NCBI GenBank assembly: GCA_039028975.1
Contig: JBCCHB010000108.1
Coordinates: 1-59,464 of the forward strand
Source: JAHBNG01 sp039028975
Lineage (GTDB): Bacteria > Chloroflexota > Anaerolineae > Caldilineales > Caldilineaceae
DNA: 59,464 nucleotides
Direction of reading: 5' to 3'
In this document: positions 46,401-53,104 of the stretch, piece by piece
Numbering within the stretch: the stretch's first letter is position 1
How the letters are laid out: each line of letters starts with the position of its first letter
Made by a program: the position numbers and the translations under genes
The notes under the pieces: generated by a model
What the model saw: the letters and a program-made list of their open reading frames with translations, nothing else
The model's database searches: none
What the model was told of the DNA's origin: nothing

Positions 46401-49400
46401 TGTGTCGATTGGGGCTGTACACGTGTCTGTTCCAAATAGGTCAAGAGCTTGTGGGCATACGCTCGTAGCCGCTCCTCATTCTTGGCCGAAAGCACAACTA
46501 CTTGCGAAGTTCCGCCGCCTATAATCTCGCTTGCCTGCAACCCTGCGACCTTGCCACTCTGCAACCTTGCAACCTTGTCCTCCTTCGACAAGCTCAGGAC
46601 AGGCTCTTGCCACTCTTGCAACACCAGATGAGCATTCGTGCCGCTGAAGCCAAAAGAACTGACGGCTGCCCGCCTCAGGCTATCCTTGACCTGCCAATTC
46701 TGCAACTTGGTGTTCACATAGAAAGGGCTATTTTCAAAATTGATGTGTTCATTTGGCTCTTCAAAATGGAGAGAAGGGGGGAGCTTTTTATGTTTTAGCG
46801 CAAGCAACGCTTTTATAACGCCAGCCACCCCAGCGGCGGCTACGGTATGGCCAATATTTGTCTTGACGGAGCCAATGGCGCAGTAGCCGGTCTGGTCAGT
46901 ATAGTTCCGAAATGCTGTCGTCAAGGCAGCTATTTCTATAGGATCCCCAAGCTTTGTGCCGGTGCCGTGGGCCTCCACCAGTTGAATCGTGGCGGGATCA
47001 ATCTGGGCTTGACGGTATACCTCTAGCTCCAAAGCTGTTTGCGAATCGGCGCTGGGTGCGGTGATGCCGTTGGTGGTGCCATCTTGGTTGATGCCGCTGC
47101 CTTTGATAACCCCATGAATCTGATCGCCATCACGCTCCGCATCGCGTAAGCGCTTCAAGACCACGACACCCACCCCCTCTGCAATGCCAAAGCCATCGGC
47201 GCGATTGTCGAAGGTTTTGCAGCGGCCATCAGGAGACAACATCTGGGCCTTGCTGGTCATGATATGCGTTTGGGGACCGGCCAATACGGAGACCCCACCG
47301 GCCAATACCATCTCATTCTGGCCAGTCAATAAGCTTTGGCACCCCTGATGGATCGCTACCAGCGATGAAGAGCAGGCGGTATCGATGGCAAGGCTGGCTC
47401 CTTTCAAATTCAACAGGTAAGAGAGACGCGCCGCCAATATAGAAGGAGCACTCCCTATCAGGGTGTAGGCATCCAACTCGAAATCGCTCTGAGTCGGGCT
47501 ATTTTGAATTAGGCGATTATGATAGTCCCCTGTCCCGGCTCCGACAAAGATGCCACACTTTCTTTCCGAGCGGGATTGCCCAGCATATCCAGCATCTTCC
47601 AGCGCTTTCCACGCTTCCTCTAAAAAGAGCCGTTGTTGGGGATCCATTCGTTGGGCTTCGCGGGGTGAAATCTCAAAGAAGAGCGGGTCAAATTGATCAA
47701 TATCATCCATCGCCCCCAGCCATTTACTGTAACTCTTGCCTACAGCCTCCTGATCTGGGCTATAATAGTGGTTGATATCCCAGCGATCAGGTGGAACCTC
47801 GGCAATCGAGTCAACCCCATTGGCAATATTCTGCCAGAATTCATCAACGTCATTTGCGCCTGGAAATCGGCAGGCCATGCCAATAATAGCGATACTGTCG
47901 GCAGAGAAATGGCCAACGCTACTTGCCTCCTCACCTTCATGGTTTGGAACAGATGGCTCAAGAGCGTAAAGTGGTTGCGAATGAGTCGGGGTTTCGGTTC
48001 GTTGCTCTTCCACTGGCGGCAAGCCCCCGCTTTGCGAAAACTTGCGCTCATCCACGTCTGATTTTCCGTTGGCCTGAGGTGGAACCTGGTTAGATTGTTG
48101 GTCATCCTCTCTGGTTTTGCCTGCATCTTGAGGAAGCATTTCGGCCAGATATCTGGTGAAACGTTCAATCGTCGGATGATCAAAGATCCGGGCAACATCG
48201 ATGTCAAGATCCTGCTCATCATTGATCTGTTCGACCCACTCTACGCCAGTAATCGAGTCTAGGCCCAAATCAACAAATTTGTCCTGGCCCCCAATCTCTT
48301 CAGAAGAGATATGCAAAATGTCAGCCAACTGCTGTCGTAACTGTCCCTCAATTTTCGCTAAATCTCGAAGGCTCTTCTTTGGGTCTGGGTTCGTCGGAGT
48401 TGCGATGGCTGTCTCTTCGCTGGCCTCTTTTGCGCTGATGTTTTCCTCGCTGGCATTTTTTGCGCTAGAGTCCAACAGGCTCGGCTCTTTTGCATAATCT
48501 TTCCGCACGTCTACACTAACGCGAGTTTGCTCATCATCAAACCAATAGTGATTTCTGGCAAAGGGATAGGTCGGTAAACTGACTCGTCGAGGCATGAAAT
48601 GGGGATAGAGCATAGCCCACTCTACCTTGACGCCCGAAACCCATAGCTGCGCCACTCTATCCAGATCGCTTTCTTCCATCACCACCTGGATAAAGGCTTC
48701 ACCGGCTTTACCGCCCATCAATCGCTCGGGGCTAGGCCGCAGATTGTCTACTTTGGTGCTGCCTCGATAGGCCCTTAACTCAGTGGTCTGGTTATGTACA
48801 TAATGGCCTAGCTGCTCAATCAAATCCTCCAGGCTGGATACGATAAATGCCAGCCGCTCTTCCATCGCATCGCGTCCAATTTGCAGGGAGTAAGCGATAT
48901 TTGGCAAGGATAAAGGTTGCAAGGATAAAAGTTGCAGGGTTGCAGGGTTGCAGGGTTGCACGCTTGTGGCTGGATCAGTGTCGTGGTCCTGCAGTGTGTT
49001 CAAATAGGTGAACAGCTTTCGAGCATATTCGCGCAACCGCTCCTCGTTCTTAGCAGAAAGCACAATCACTTGCGGCTCTCCATCACCTGCTCCCTTGCCA
49101 CTCTGCAACCTTGCAACCTTGTCACTTTTCCACTCTTCGACAATCAGGTGGGCGTTACTGCCGCTGAAGCCAAAAGAGCTAACCCCAGCTCGACGGGGTT
49201 GCCCCGAATCGATCTGAGGCCAGGGACAGCCTTCAGCGGGAATGACAATTGAACTGTTGGCTAGATGTGGATTAAGGGTTTCAAAATGGAGATGGGGTGG
49301 GATATGCTTACTCTGCAGAGCCAGTACGACTTTCAATAAGCCCGCCAGGCCAGCCGCGGCTTCCGTGTGTCCCAGGTTCGTTTTTGCCGAGCCAACAATC

Positions 49401-52400
49401 AGCGGATTCTCTTCGTCTCGGTTCTTGCCATAGACGTTTTCCAGAGCTTTGACTTCAATCGGATCGCCTAACGCTGTGCCTGTACCGTGCGCCTCTACAT
49501 AGGAGATGTCATTAGGCGTCAAATGAGCGGCTGCGAGCGCCTCTTGGATGACTTCCTCTTGGGCTAGACCATTGGGCGCGGTCAATCCATTGCTGGCCCC
49601 ATCCTGGTTGATGGCGCTCCCCCGCACAACGGCCAGAATTGTATCACCATCTGTCACGGCATGGCTAAGCCGCTTGAGGACCACAACACCGCAACCCTCA
49701 CTGCGCACATAGCCATTAGCTGATGCATCAAAGGTCTTGCAGCGACCATCGGGGGCCAGCATATTGGCGTTGGCAAAGGCTTGGCTCAAGTCAGGTGCTA
49801 ACAGAAGATTAACGCCCGATGCAAGAGCCAGCGTACAGTCACCTCGCTGCAAACTTTGGCAGGCCAGGTGGACCGCAACCAGTGACGACGAACAAGCCGT
49901 ATCCACAATGAGGGTTGGTCCTCGCACCCCCAATGCATAGGCAATACGTCCTGCCGCCACCGAATTTGCCGTGCCTGTACCAAAATAGGCGCCCGGATTT
50001 GCCTGCTGCTTTGCTTGCAACAAAAGGTAATCATTGGTTGCAATGCCCACATAGATACCTGTTTTACTGCCAGACAGCGTTGCTGGAGCAATACCCGCAT
50101 TCTCCAACGCTTCCCAGTGGGTCTCCAGCAAGAGGCGCTGTTGGGGATCCATGGTCTCAGCTTCCACCGGCGCGATGTTGAAAAAAGGAGCGTCAAAGCG
50201 GTCAACCTGCTCAAGAAAACCACCAAAGGGCGGACTAGCCGTGTTGGATGCGTCATCAGTGGAAGGGGATAGCTGCCTACGGTCAGGGGGGATCTCTGTA
50301 ACAGCGTCTACACCTGTGCGAAGAAGGTGCCAGAAAGCTTGCGGCGTGTCCACCCCGCCGGGAAAGCGGCAACCAACACCAATGATGGCAATGGAATCTG
50401 GATCAGTGGGGTCCGGAAGTCCTTGTTCTGGCAGCTCATCTGCCTTAGTTGTCACGGGGGCTAGACTTTTGTCTGTGGAGATCTCGGTCAAGTGGGTTAC
50501 CAACGCTGAGACAGTTGGGTAGCGCCAGAAAAGGGTTGGTTCTAGTTCTGTGGGCTGCTGCCACCATGGTTCTAGCTGGTGGATCAGCTCGGTTGCCATC
50601 ATCGAGTCCAATCCATAATCGGCCAGCGCTTTGTTGGGGTCCACCTGCTGGATAGAGATCTGCAATCGATTGGCCAGCCACTGAAGCAGCCACTTCTGTA
50701 GCGCGTCAGCGGATGGTGCAGATTGCTCAGAGGGAGCGATTTGATCTGCTGGCCACGTTTCGGCTTGCCAGCTCGCTAACGCCACCAAATGATTCTGTAG
50801 GAATTGTGTACGGCAAGCGCTGCGCTGCACCTTCCCGCTCGACGTCTTGGGAATCGTACCCGGTTTGGTCAGCACAACAGCATGAGGTTGGAGTTCATGT
50901 TCCTCGGCAATCGCTTGGCGTATGGACCAGATCACCTCTTCGCTATTCAGCGATCGTATGGCTGTGCGTTCGACCTCCTGCACGACAATCAGTTTTTCAT
51001 CCCCGTTGGCTTCGTCGAAGTTGGCTTCATCGAACTCGTCCCCATCAGCGTGTACAGCAAAGGCTGCGCTACCATCCGCCCGCAACGCTGGATGACTCCC
51101 GGCGGCTGCCAACTCAATGTCTTGGGGATAGTGATTGCGACCCCGAATGATAATTAGATCTTTCAGCCGCCCCGTTACAAAGAGCTGCCCCTCTTTCAAA
51201 AAACCTAAATCGCCCGTGCGCAGAAAGGGGCCCTCACCACTGTCGGCTAGATAGGCATGAAACGTTGCTTGCGTGGCTTCTTCCTTCTGCCAGTAGCCTT
51301 GTGCAACCGTGGGGCCGCTCACCCAGATTTCGCCAATCTCATCGGCGGCACATCGAATCAATGTATCAGGATGCACAATGGCTACTTGGGTCTCTAGCGT
51401 AGGGTATCCACAGGCAACGAGAAGGCGGCTTGCTTCTGATTCTTCGTCATCACTGATCCGATTTTCGGTTAAAGCTACGCTGTTGATGGGGCAAACGGTC
51501 ACGCCGCGGCCCTGTTGCGTCACGGTGACCTTGAGAGTCGCTTCGGCCAAGCCATACCCTGGCGCAAGCGTTTCCGCGGCCAAGCCGCAATCGGCAAACG
51601 TCGCGGCAAAGCGCTCCGCGGTTGTGGCACGCACAGGTTCCGCCCCGTTGATGCTGAATCTCCAGCTCCGTAAATCCAGGGATGCGCGCGCTTCATCTAA
51701 AATTTTTTCGAGACAGAGTTCATAGGCGAAATTCGGCGCAGCACTATGCGTCCCTCGATAGCGGGTTATGGCCTGAAGCCAGCGAATCGGTTGCTGGACA
51801 AAGGCAGTCGGCGGCATAAAGACGCCATGAATGCCTACGTAGAGTGGATACAAGATGCCAAAAATAAGCCCCATGTCATGAAAGAGGGGCAACCACGACA
51901 CCAGTACATCATTGGGCGTATGGTCTAGATTTTCAAAAAAATCGCGCAGATTATAAAGCAGGTTCCCGTGGCTGATCACGACGCCTTTGGGGGTCGATGT
52001 TGAGCCAGAGGTGTATTGGAGATAGGCGAGCGAGGCGTCTGTGAGTTCCGGTTCTTGCCACTCGGTGGCTGCCTCGTTCGGTAGTTGCTCGGTTGCAATC
52101 CACCGTAGATTTCCCGGTTCGGACGAGTCTGAGGGGGAAAGCTGCACTTGTTTGATAACTTTTGGGGTTGTCAGCGCAATAGAGGCTTGTGCATCATGAA
52201 TGATAGCTTGAATGCGTGCATCAATCCCACGAGAACGGGGGGGATAGAGCGGCACAGCCAGCACGCCAGCATACAAACAGCCGAAGAAGGCAGCAACATA
52301 CTCCAGGCCCGATGGATAGAGAAGCAGCGCACGTTCGCCAGCTACATCATTTTGTTGGAGGTGTGCAGCGATGGCTCTAGCCCGCTGATCTAGCTCGGCG

Positions 52401-52525
52401 TACGTAAGCGAAGTTGCTTGTTCCTCGCCGTCCTCTAGAAATGTATAGGCCACTTTCTCGGGCGTTTCAATGGCCCGCTGACTCAGTAGCTCAACCAGTG
52501 TATTGGCTAGATTGCCTTTATCCAT
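34475..52525 (-). CDS. 6016-residue FAAL / AT-less PKS megasynthase with terminal C/E-like domain
   Basis: Domains in order: fatty acyl-AMP ligase (1-590; YTSGSTSTPKG near 170), ACP1 (S640); KS1 (C878), linker, ACP2 (S1424); KS2 (C1718), linker with an embedded carrier-like domain (A2085), ACP3 (S2399); KS3 (C2717), linker, DH (H3199, G3203, P3208; D3365), KR (Y3822), ACP4 (S4010); KS4 (C4258), ACP5 (S4623); KS5 (C4947), linker, ACP6 (S5494), terminal condensation/epimerase-like domain (H5701-H5702, D5706). All KS keep the Cys-His-His triad. No GHSxG acyltransferase occurs, and the post-KS linkers end in a PTYPF-type motif (LPLYPF after KS3), so extension should use an AT in trans. The FAAL implies a fatty-acid starter. 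KS4 lacks the usual long linker. An AGGGGA Shine-Dalgarno lies about 10 bases before the ATG. Repeat-derived inserts occur at several domain junctions. Terminal-domain function (release, ester or amide formation) is open. Confidence 0.95.
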   Translation of the reverse strand: MDKGNLANTLVELLSQRAIETPEKVAYTFLEDGEEQATSLTYAELDQRARAIAAHLQQNDVAGERALLLYPSGLEYVAAFFGCLYAGVLAVPLYPPRSRGIDARIQAIIHDAQASIALTTPKVIKQVQLSPSDSSEPGNLRWIATEQLPNEAATEWQEPELTDASLAYLQYTSGSTSTPKGVVISHGNLLYNLRDFFENLDHTPNDVLVSWLPLFHDMGLIFGILYPLYVGIHGVFMPPTAFVQQPIRWLQAITRYRGTHSAAPNFAYELCLEKILDEARASLDLRSWRFSINGAEPVRATTAERFAATFADCGLAAETLAPGYGLAEATLKVTVTQQGRGVTVCPINSVALTENRISDDEESEASRLLVACGYPTLETQVAIVHPDTLIRCAADEIGEIWVSGPTVAQGYWQKEEATQATFHAYLADSGEGPFLRTGDLGFLKEGQLFVTGRLKDLIIIRGRNHYPQDIELAAAGSHPALRADGSAAFAVHADGDEFDEANFDEANGDEKLIVVQEVERTAIRSLNSEEVIWSIRQAIAEEHELQPHAVVLTKPGTIPKTSSGKVQRSACRTQFLQNHLVALASWQAETWPADQIAPSEQSAPSADALQKWLLQWLANRLQISIQQVDPNKALADYGLDSMMATELIHQLEPWWQQPTELEPTLFWRYPTVSALVTHLTEISTDKSLAPVTTKADELPEQGLPDPTDPDSIAIIGVGCRFPGGVDTPQAFWHLLRTGVDAVTEIPPDRRQLSPSTDDASNTASPPFGGFLEQVDRFDAPFFNIAPVEAETMDPQQRLLLETHWEALENAGIAPATLSGSKTGIYVGIATNDYLLLQAKQQANPGAYFGTGTANSVAAGRIAYALGVRGPTLIVDTACSSSLVAVHLACQSLQRGDCTLALASGVNLLLAPDLSQAFANANMLAPDGRCKTFDASANGYVRSEGCGVVVLKRLSHAVTDGDTILAVVRGSAINQDGASNGLTAPNGLAQEEVIQEALAAAHLTPNDISYVEAHGTGTALGDPIEVKALENVYGKNRDEENPLIVGSAKTNLGHTEAAAGLAGLLKVVLALQSKHIPPHLHFETLNPHLANSSIVIPAEGCPWPQIDSGQPRRAGVSSFGFSGSNAHLIVEEWKSDKVARLQSGKGAGDGEPQVIVLSAKNEERLREYARKLFTYLNTLQDHDTDPATSVQPCNPATLQLLSLQPLSLPNIAYSLQIGRDAMEERLAFIVSSLEDLIEQLGHYVHNQTTELRAYRGSTKVDNLRPSPERLMGGKAGEAFIQVVMEESDLDRVAQLWVSGVKVEWAMLYPHFMPRRVSLPTYPFARNHYWFDDEQTRVSVDVRKDYAKEPSLLDSSAKNASEENISAKEASEETAIATPTNPDPKKSLRDLAKIEGQLRQQLADILHISSEEIGGQDKFVDLGLDSITGVEWVEQINDEQDLDIDVARIFDHPTIERFTRYLAEMLPQDAGKTREDDQQSNQVPPQANGKSDVDERKFSQSGGLPPVEEQRTETPTHSQPLYALEPSVPNHEGEEASSVGHFSADSIAIIGMACRFPGANDVDEFWQNIANGVDSIAEVPPDRWDINHYYSPDQEAVGKSYSKWLGAMDDIDQFDPLFFEISPREAQRMDPQQRLFLEEAWKALEDAGYAGQSRSERKCGIFVGAGTGDYHNRLIQNSPTQSDFELDAYTLIGSAPSILAARLSYLLNLKGASLAIDTACSSSLVAIHQGCQSLLTGQNEMVLAGGVSVLAGPQTHIMTSKAQMLSPDGRCKTFDNRADGFGIAEGVGVVVLKRLRDAERDGDQIHGVIKGSGINQDGTTNGITAPSADSQTALELEVYRQAQIDPATIQLVEAHGTGTKLGDPIEIAALTTAFRNYTDQTGYCAIGSVKTNIGHTVAAAGVAGVIKALLALKHKKLPPSLHFEEPNEHINFENSPFYVNTKLQNWQVKDSLRRAAVSSFGFSGTNAHLVLQEWQEPVLSLSKEDKVARLQSGKVAGLQASEIIGGGTSQVVVLSAKNEERLRAYAHKLLTYLEQTRVQPQSTQEVELTADAQIIQQTLQAMVSEIVGMDVAEIEHNQTFEECGLDALQLTHLQTTIEEQYSLELAITPADSVESLAQQLVLRWRGGTTIHHSSFIIHRSPSLSDIAYTLQIGREAMDARLALVVSSVEELIVRLRQYTQNQTAIQRTYQGHTQTNHLHSALLNEEKAKNTLLESPFNERDPERIAQLWVEGVDIDWAMLYSTQKPRLISLPTYPFERKRYWIDTETPPPEKNAPTQSAGWSHQPQSPGKLALKSTRAISLVKPEQVPPQKPKLVEIQSEETQTAEPARGKLSLAIAWTDPELDHSPANETEYRATPIHNNLSRPSASAIRQKVKEVLSATLYLDVDIDEEKPFNELGMDSITGVDFIKTINQTYAIAMKVSRLYDYPTVDSLSAHVVDLLSVQSPPSSGTPSGNEEHLIDQSNLENNKPGSLTAKAKISLTPIPKGEALEKTDPDVKYEQLHQGKDMLPIAQTNVTSGEHRAAQLPSVTQTPPAPQKIHDSQTMKEAPETDIAVIGMSGRFPGAQNLDEYWQNLKEGICSITEIPVERWDIDRFYKPDPKASGKSYSKWGGFLTDVDKFDPLFFNISPTEAEVMDPQQRLVLEEAYHALEDAGYGQHSVTRQACGLYVGVMGGNEYYNQVASTQPAQAMMGNAGSILAGRVAYAFDLQGPVITVDTACSSSLVAVDMACKSLINEEADMMLAGGVTLYLTEELYIGMSNAQMLSPDGLCKTFDNRADGFVPGEGVGFVALKRLSQAIADGDSIYGVIKGSGVNQDGKTNGLTAPNVKSQRELQLAVYKKYGIDPSQITYVETHGTGTKLGDPIEVEALTESFGRYTGERQYCALGSVKTNIGHTSAAAGVAGLIKVLLSLKHGQLPPSLHFQHENEHIGFDETPFYVNTQCAPWQSNGRKPRMAAVSSFGFSGTNAHLVVQEHQDIQGHQDIQEFGEEKRTAAAIEGGQPHLILLSAKKEERLQEVAQRLHTYIANHPTISLADIAYTLQVGREVMNDKLAVLVKSGEELSDKLTRYLAGDVAQSALYRSQTTTNNKPLGLLSKEESEFIIEPLLEQGQLERLAQLWVDGIGIDWSQLYQGQKPRRTSLPLYPFTRERYWIDTRKTERSNENLVVQRQMLHPLVQQNISTFTEQQYYSRFEGTEFFLLDHQVHGEKVLPGVAYLEMARAAVEMAITEGDVTQIKDIFWLKPLIVADEPIEIHIELAPDEQGEIAFHVSSVGKEERLVHSRGKLVIGIASSLRQSEAIEPSTIQARCTSIIEGADCYRRFEEQGLTYGPAFRTIEQIHANEHEVLAQLRLPPRQGNESYGLHPSLLDGALQATIGLAVGQMPRGEIRTYLPFAIQTVELYHAVTESAFAYVQSSATSNGQRQLGAHESDDVVTQKYDIVLTDEHGTICVALQGFTVRALNRTQGHGQQKNVAQTNRKQPSRVLTSNHPEQSHPDVLYCAPRWEAAPLTGDDGKHQGDATCTMMFIGLAPALVSEIEIEFSDWDLVALNPTEPESTLNLIHQCWGHLKKIVADKSRQPHQILVVASDTVDAYLVAPLSALLKTAQLEHPTIRGKVVTVANAAPGNLVTLIRCEMKRDSFDATDVRYDDIGHRSAKALRTIDAPNQLKMNYIRAEGVYWITGGLGALGRLFARHLIERGENITVILSGRSALDEQGEQHLTALNNHMPRGRVIYLQADVSKLADVEQIIKSIRNEVGPLNGIIHSAGILRDSFILKKSGHEMSAVLAPKVTGTLNIDMVTQSEPLDFFVLFSSIAGVLGNVGQADYAAANAFLDAFAHHRQDLVDAGKRPGRTISINWPLWAEGGMSVDANTEKWLANRTGMVPLATAAGVSAFDQILTQGDAVQLLVAQGDRAQIRQRLALTPKSHQEHTAIPTMDSGSVSSGSVSSGSVSSGAVSPGTVSPDSVSPDSVQATQNDRQAQVESHLVALCVELLKVQPNDLDVETNLAEYGVDSILMMSMLNKLEELYGVAVAPTAIAEHPTIKGLAAYLISAGVAGQSEPVPESKVTIALNGTIAKPILVQPNQASDSSGKVAIISQACRLPQSPTLEHFWDNLAAGRDLVTTVPNERWQAESFYNPQPGLPDKTYTNYGAFLDDIGYFDAEYFGIAADAAISMDPQQRIMLELAQELWDRAGYQAENVAGTNTSIFMGAKDNSYTRNHYHLMPPSVIQQTIVNSASNMIAARIADFYNLTGAAKVIDTACSSSLVAVHDACQSILQGESDLAIAGGIFLMVDAFNHISFSQAKVLSHDGKSYVFDERANGFVLGEGGGLVLLKAYDAALRDGDPILGVILGSAVNNDGKTMGLTVPNQTGQKAVIDAALARSNVTPADIGYLEAHGTGTLLGDPIEIRAATEVYRQYTAEKQYCAVGSVKTNLGHTMTAAGITGLIKLVLSLEHQQIPATLHCEKPHPRFQFDKSPFYPNTDLKAWEPRNGRRIGAISSFGFGGTNCHLIVEEGESISTRAQANGQHPDLTKFNRQHYWAGQTVVPQSNGSQSGGSHQLSPASSIEEKNNSVAQQADPPTTAQTNSEALVEPIQRYLGQKLEGILDVKADAIDVTENFMELGVDSTQLITLIQQIETEVALELYPTLLFEYQNIESLAAFLAEEHPAPFAQFLEIDVSVNYTEIHSVAEPQPNRSRRDAKRNTESHREGTEIHRDFREGSAAWSNTDPRTLPEDSPTPTDFAGADYVGLSSTSTRSTHGGPIGEDSVSRAPTTLHQPNEPIAIIGITGIYPQSPDLSTFWQNLVTDKELISEIPPDRWDWQAYYGDPALEKNRTKAKWGAFIQDVDKFDAGFFGITPREAELMDPQQRLFLQTVWQTIEDAGYTPSQLSEQRVALFVGASTQDYARLLYQSHQAIDAHSSTGVSLSVLANRVSYLLNLRGPSELCDTACSSAIVAVHRAIRSIQDEECEMAIAGGVNLILGPDGHIVFDKMGMLCHSGQVATFGENAQGYVRGEGVGAVLLKPLSKAVADGDQIFALIKGSAVHHGGRSQGLTAPSLEGQAEAMIKAYQQAGIAPDSVDYIEAHGTATKLGDPIEIEAFGKAFAALTDNLERSHQEGGHCKIGSLKPNIGHLEAASGMAVLSKVIQAMRARVKQGLKNYTTPNPYIKLDEGPFYITHEHEPWSPRVDEAGNPLPRRASVHSFGFGGVNAHLVLEEYVEEGRGIRDGGLGIGTEEGRSHLILLSAKDEERLRAYAAKMLDFVEARRDSEQTLSLTELAYTLQVGREAMSERLAILVQNQDELRQGLKAFLDNANVDLSTPTLFQGNSKRSTQEVKILIEGLVGEEMIARCIETQDFAKLALLWARGAKISWERLYESNRPQRISLPTYPFAKERYWIPMVEPKSVDIESDRKESVEPESRKLEESIQMAGAAQPAADQEQVKAEKRPELKPDWRAIPPAERANLLRQTLEQVFIQVTKFKPDQIDTKEPLNNLGLDSLMMVDLANTLRRELRVTLPIEHFNPELTLSQLAEQLLPLLEQRPITSETVTGREAEIGQIALPTEFPLTPNQQWFFEGQYANPHHWNIAALLQTPPDLDLAILEEAIRDLFMRHEPLRIRIAEQTSITEEQSGPQRNRQQRIEPIGQELLLDEIDLSYVSKAEQAAAIEAKAEEIQASLDYHQGPIVRFTYFDLGPGDAGRLFAVIHHLVADAFGFYLLLTDLATAYEQRYTGQYTDGQELTLPPLTTSYIEWLQQLSAYAQSTRCQATLPYWLETIQQPVQPLPVDFPDGFNDDHNPTKLLFGLTEEETEALTRHLTKAADVQVPDILLTALLQAYCEWADGDSLWVETQAHGRDTLIEGVDLSQTVCWANTIYPVYLKHVPNASPQEALLHVRDALRRLPNQGLDYGVLRHLNPDPASKKQFQAHPDTEIKFLYHGSLMQSMTTGSELFQPAPEPIGRTYGPGNEAKHKLYIYGHLLNGQLLLELVFSENIFKSSTLERLGEGILKALKDLIDALYVPTL
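40625..40731. repeat. 15-base repeats encoding VSSGS/VSPDS linker before ACP4
   Basis: About seven tandem 15-base units encode repeated Val-Ser-(Ser/Pro)-Gly/Asp-Ser pentapeptides between the KR and ACP4. It is a flexible, low-complexity interdomain linker, probably variable in length between strains. Confidence 0.85.
46110..46144. repeat. in-frame heptad repeat in the KS2 linker
   Basis: Five tandem 7-base units (GGTGAAC, GGTGAAT, GATGAAT, GATGAAT, GGTGAAT) encode an Ile-His-Ser-Phe-rich stretch directly before the DIAYTLQIG motif. The heptad period matches the intergenic array at 28,062. Confidence 0.85.
46181..46438 (-). other. carrier-protein-like domain embedded in the KS2 linker, serine lost
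   Basis: Between the LSAKNEERLRAYA and DIAYTLQIGREAM halves of the KS2 linker lies a complete ACP-like fold. It runs from IIQQTLQAMVSEIVGMD through ECGLDALQLTHL to SLAQQLVLRW. The phosphopantetheine serine of the GLDS motif is alanine (A2085). The other modules have no such insert. It cannot carry an acyl chain and may be structural or a docking site. Confidence 0.8.
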
Positions 52526-53104
52526 ACGGAATTGTTCCCCTAAACATCCTTTTCTACTCTTCTCCCAAACTGCAATGCACCCAACGATTTCATCTAGCTG
52601 TGGTCATGGATTCATCCACGCGTGACTGTCCCCTACGAATGTAACACACAGGATGTCAGATTATGTCGGCTCGTGTGGACGCCAAGTGACAGTCACGGAC
52701 GCAACGATTGATTGCGATATGCACTCTCACTTTCATCGATTAATTGGCAAACCAAGAATCTCCTGACTGAATTGACAGCGCCACTCCTGAATGCTATGGT
52801 TGTCTAACGCACTGCCCCGTTAACAGCGCAAATTCGCCGACGCTATCGCCAGGCCCAAGAGAATTCGCCATAAATTCCTGCTACTTGGGCCATTCCAAGA
52901 TTTGGCATGGTTCATTTCTGGACAGATCTGGTTAACAATTCGGATGAACGGTAGGCGCTGCTTGTAGCTGCGCACGCTTGGGCAGGCGGGGTTGCGTAGC
53001 TACAAGCAGCGCCTACAATTGTAACCCTCTTTTCATCTGTGTTGAACCATGCCCTTTTTTCAACCAGTGAAATCTATGCCATCTGCGGATGAATTATTTT
53101 TTTG
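52526..53104. other. 579-base gene-free region between methyltransferase and megasynthase
   Basis: No ORF is supported here. It should contain the promoter of the megasynthase if that gene is not read through from upstream, but I see no clear sigma-70 pair. It carries a 10-base inverted repeat (CGTGACTGTC at 52621-52630, complement at 52688-52697) and the long hairpin at 52951-53016. Confidence 0.5.
52951..53016. repeat. long perfect hairpin (REP/MITE-like)
   Basis: Arms of 19 bases, GTAGGCGCTGCTTGTAGCT at 52951-52969 and its exact complement at 52998-53016, extend inward by CGCA/TGCG past one mismatch. No T run follows on either strand, so it is not a typical intrinsic terminator. A dispersed palindromic repeat is the likelier reading; it could still mark transcript ends. 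Confidence 0.75.

Noticed and set aside
52951..53016. Intrinsic terminator
   Set aside because: The stem is strong but neither strand shows the T run needed for intrinsic termination.
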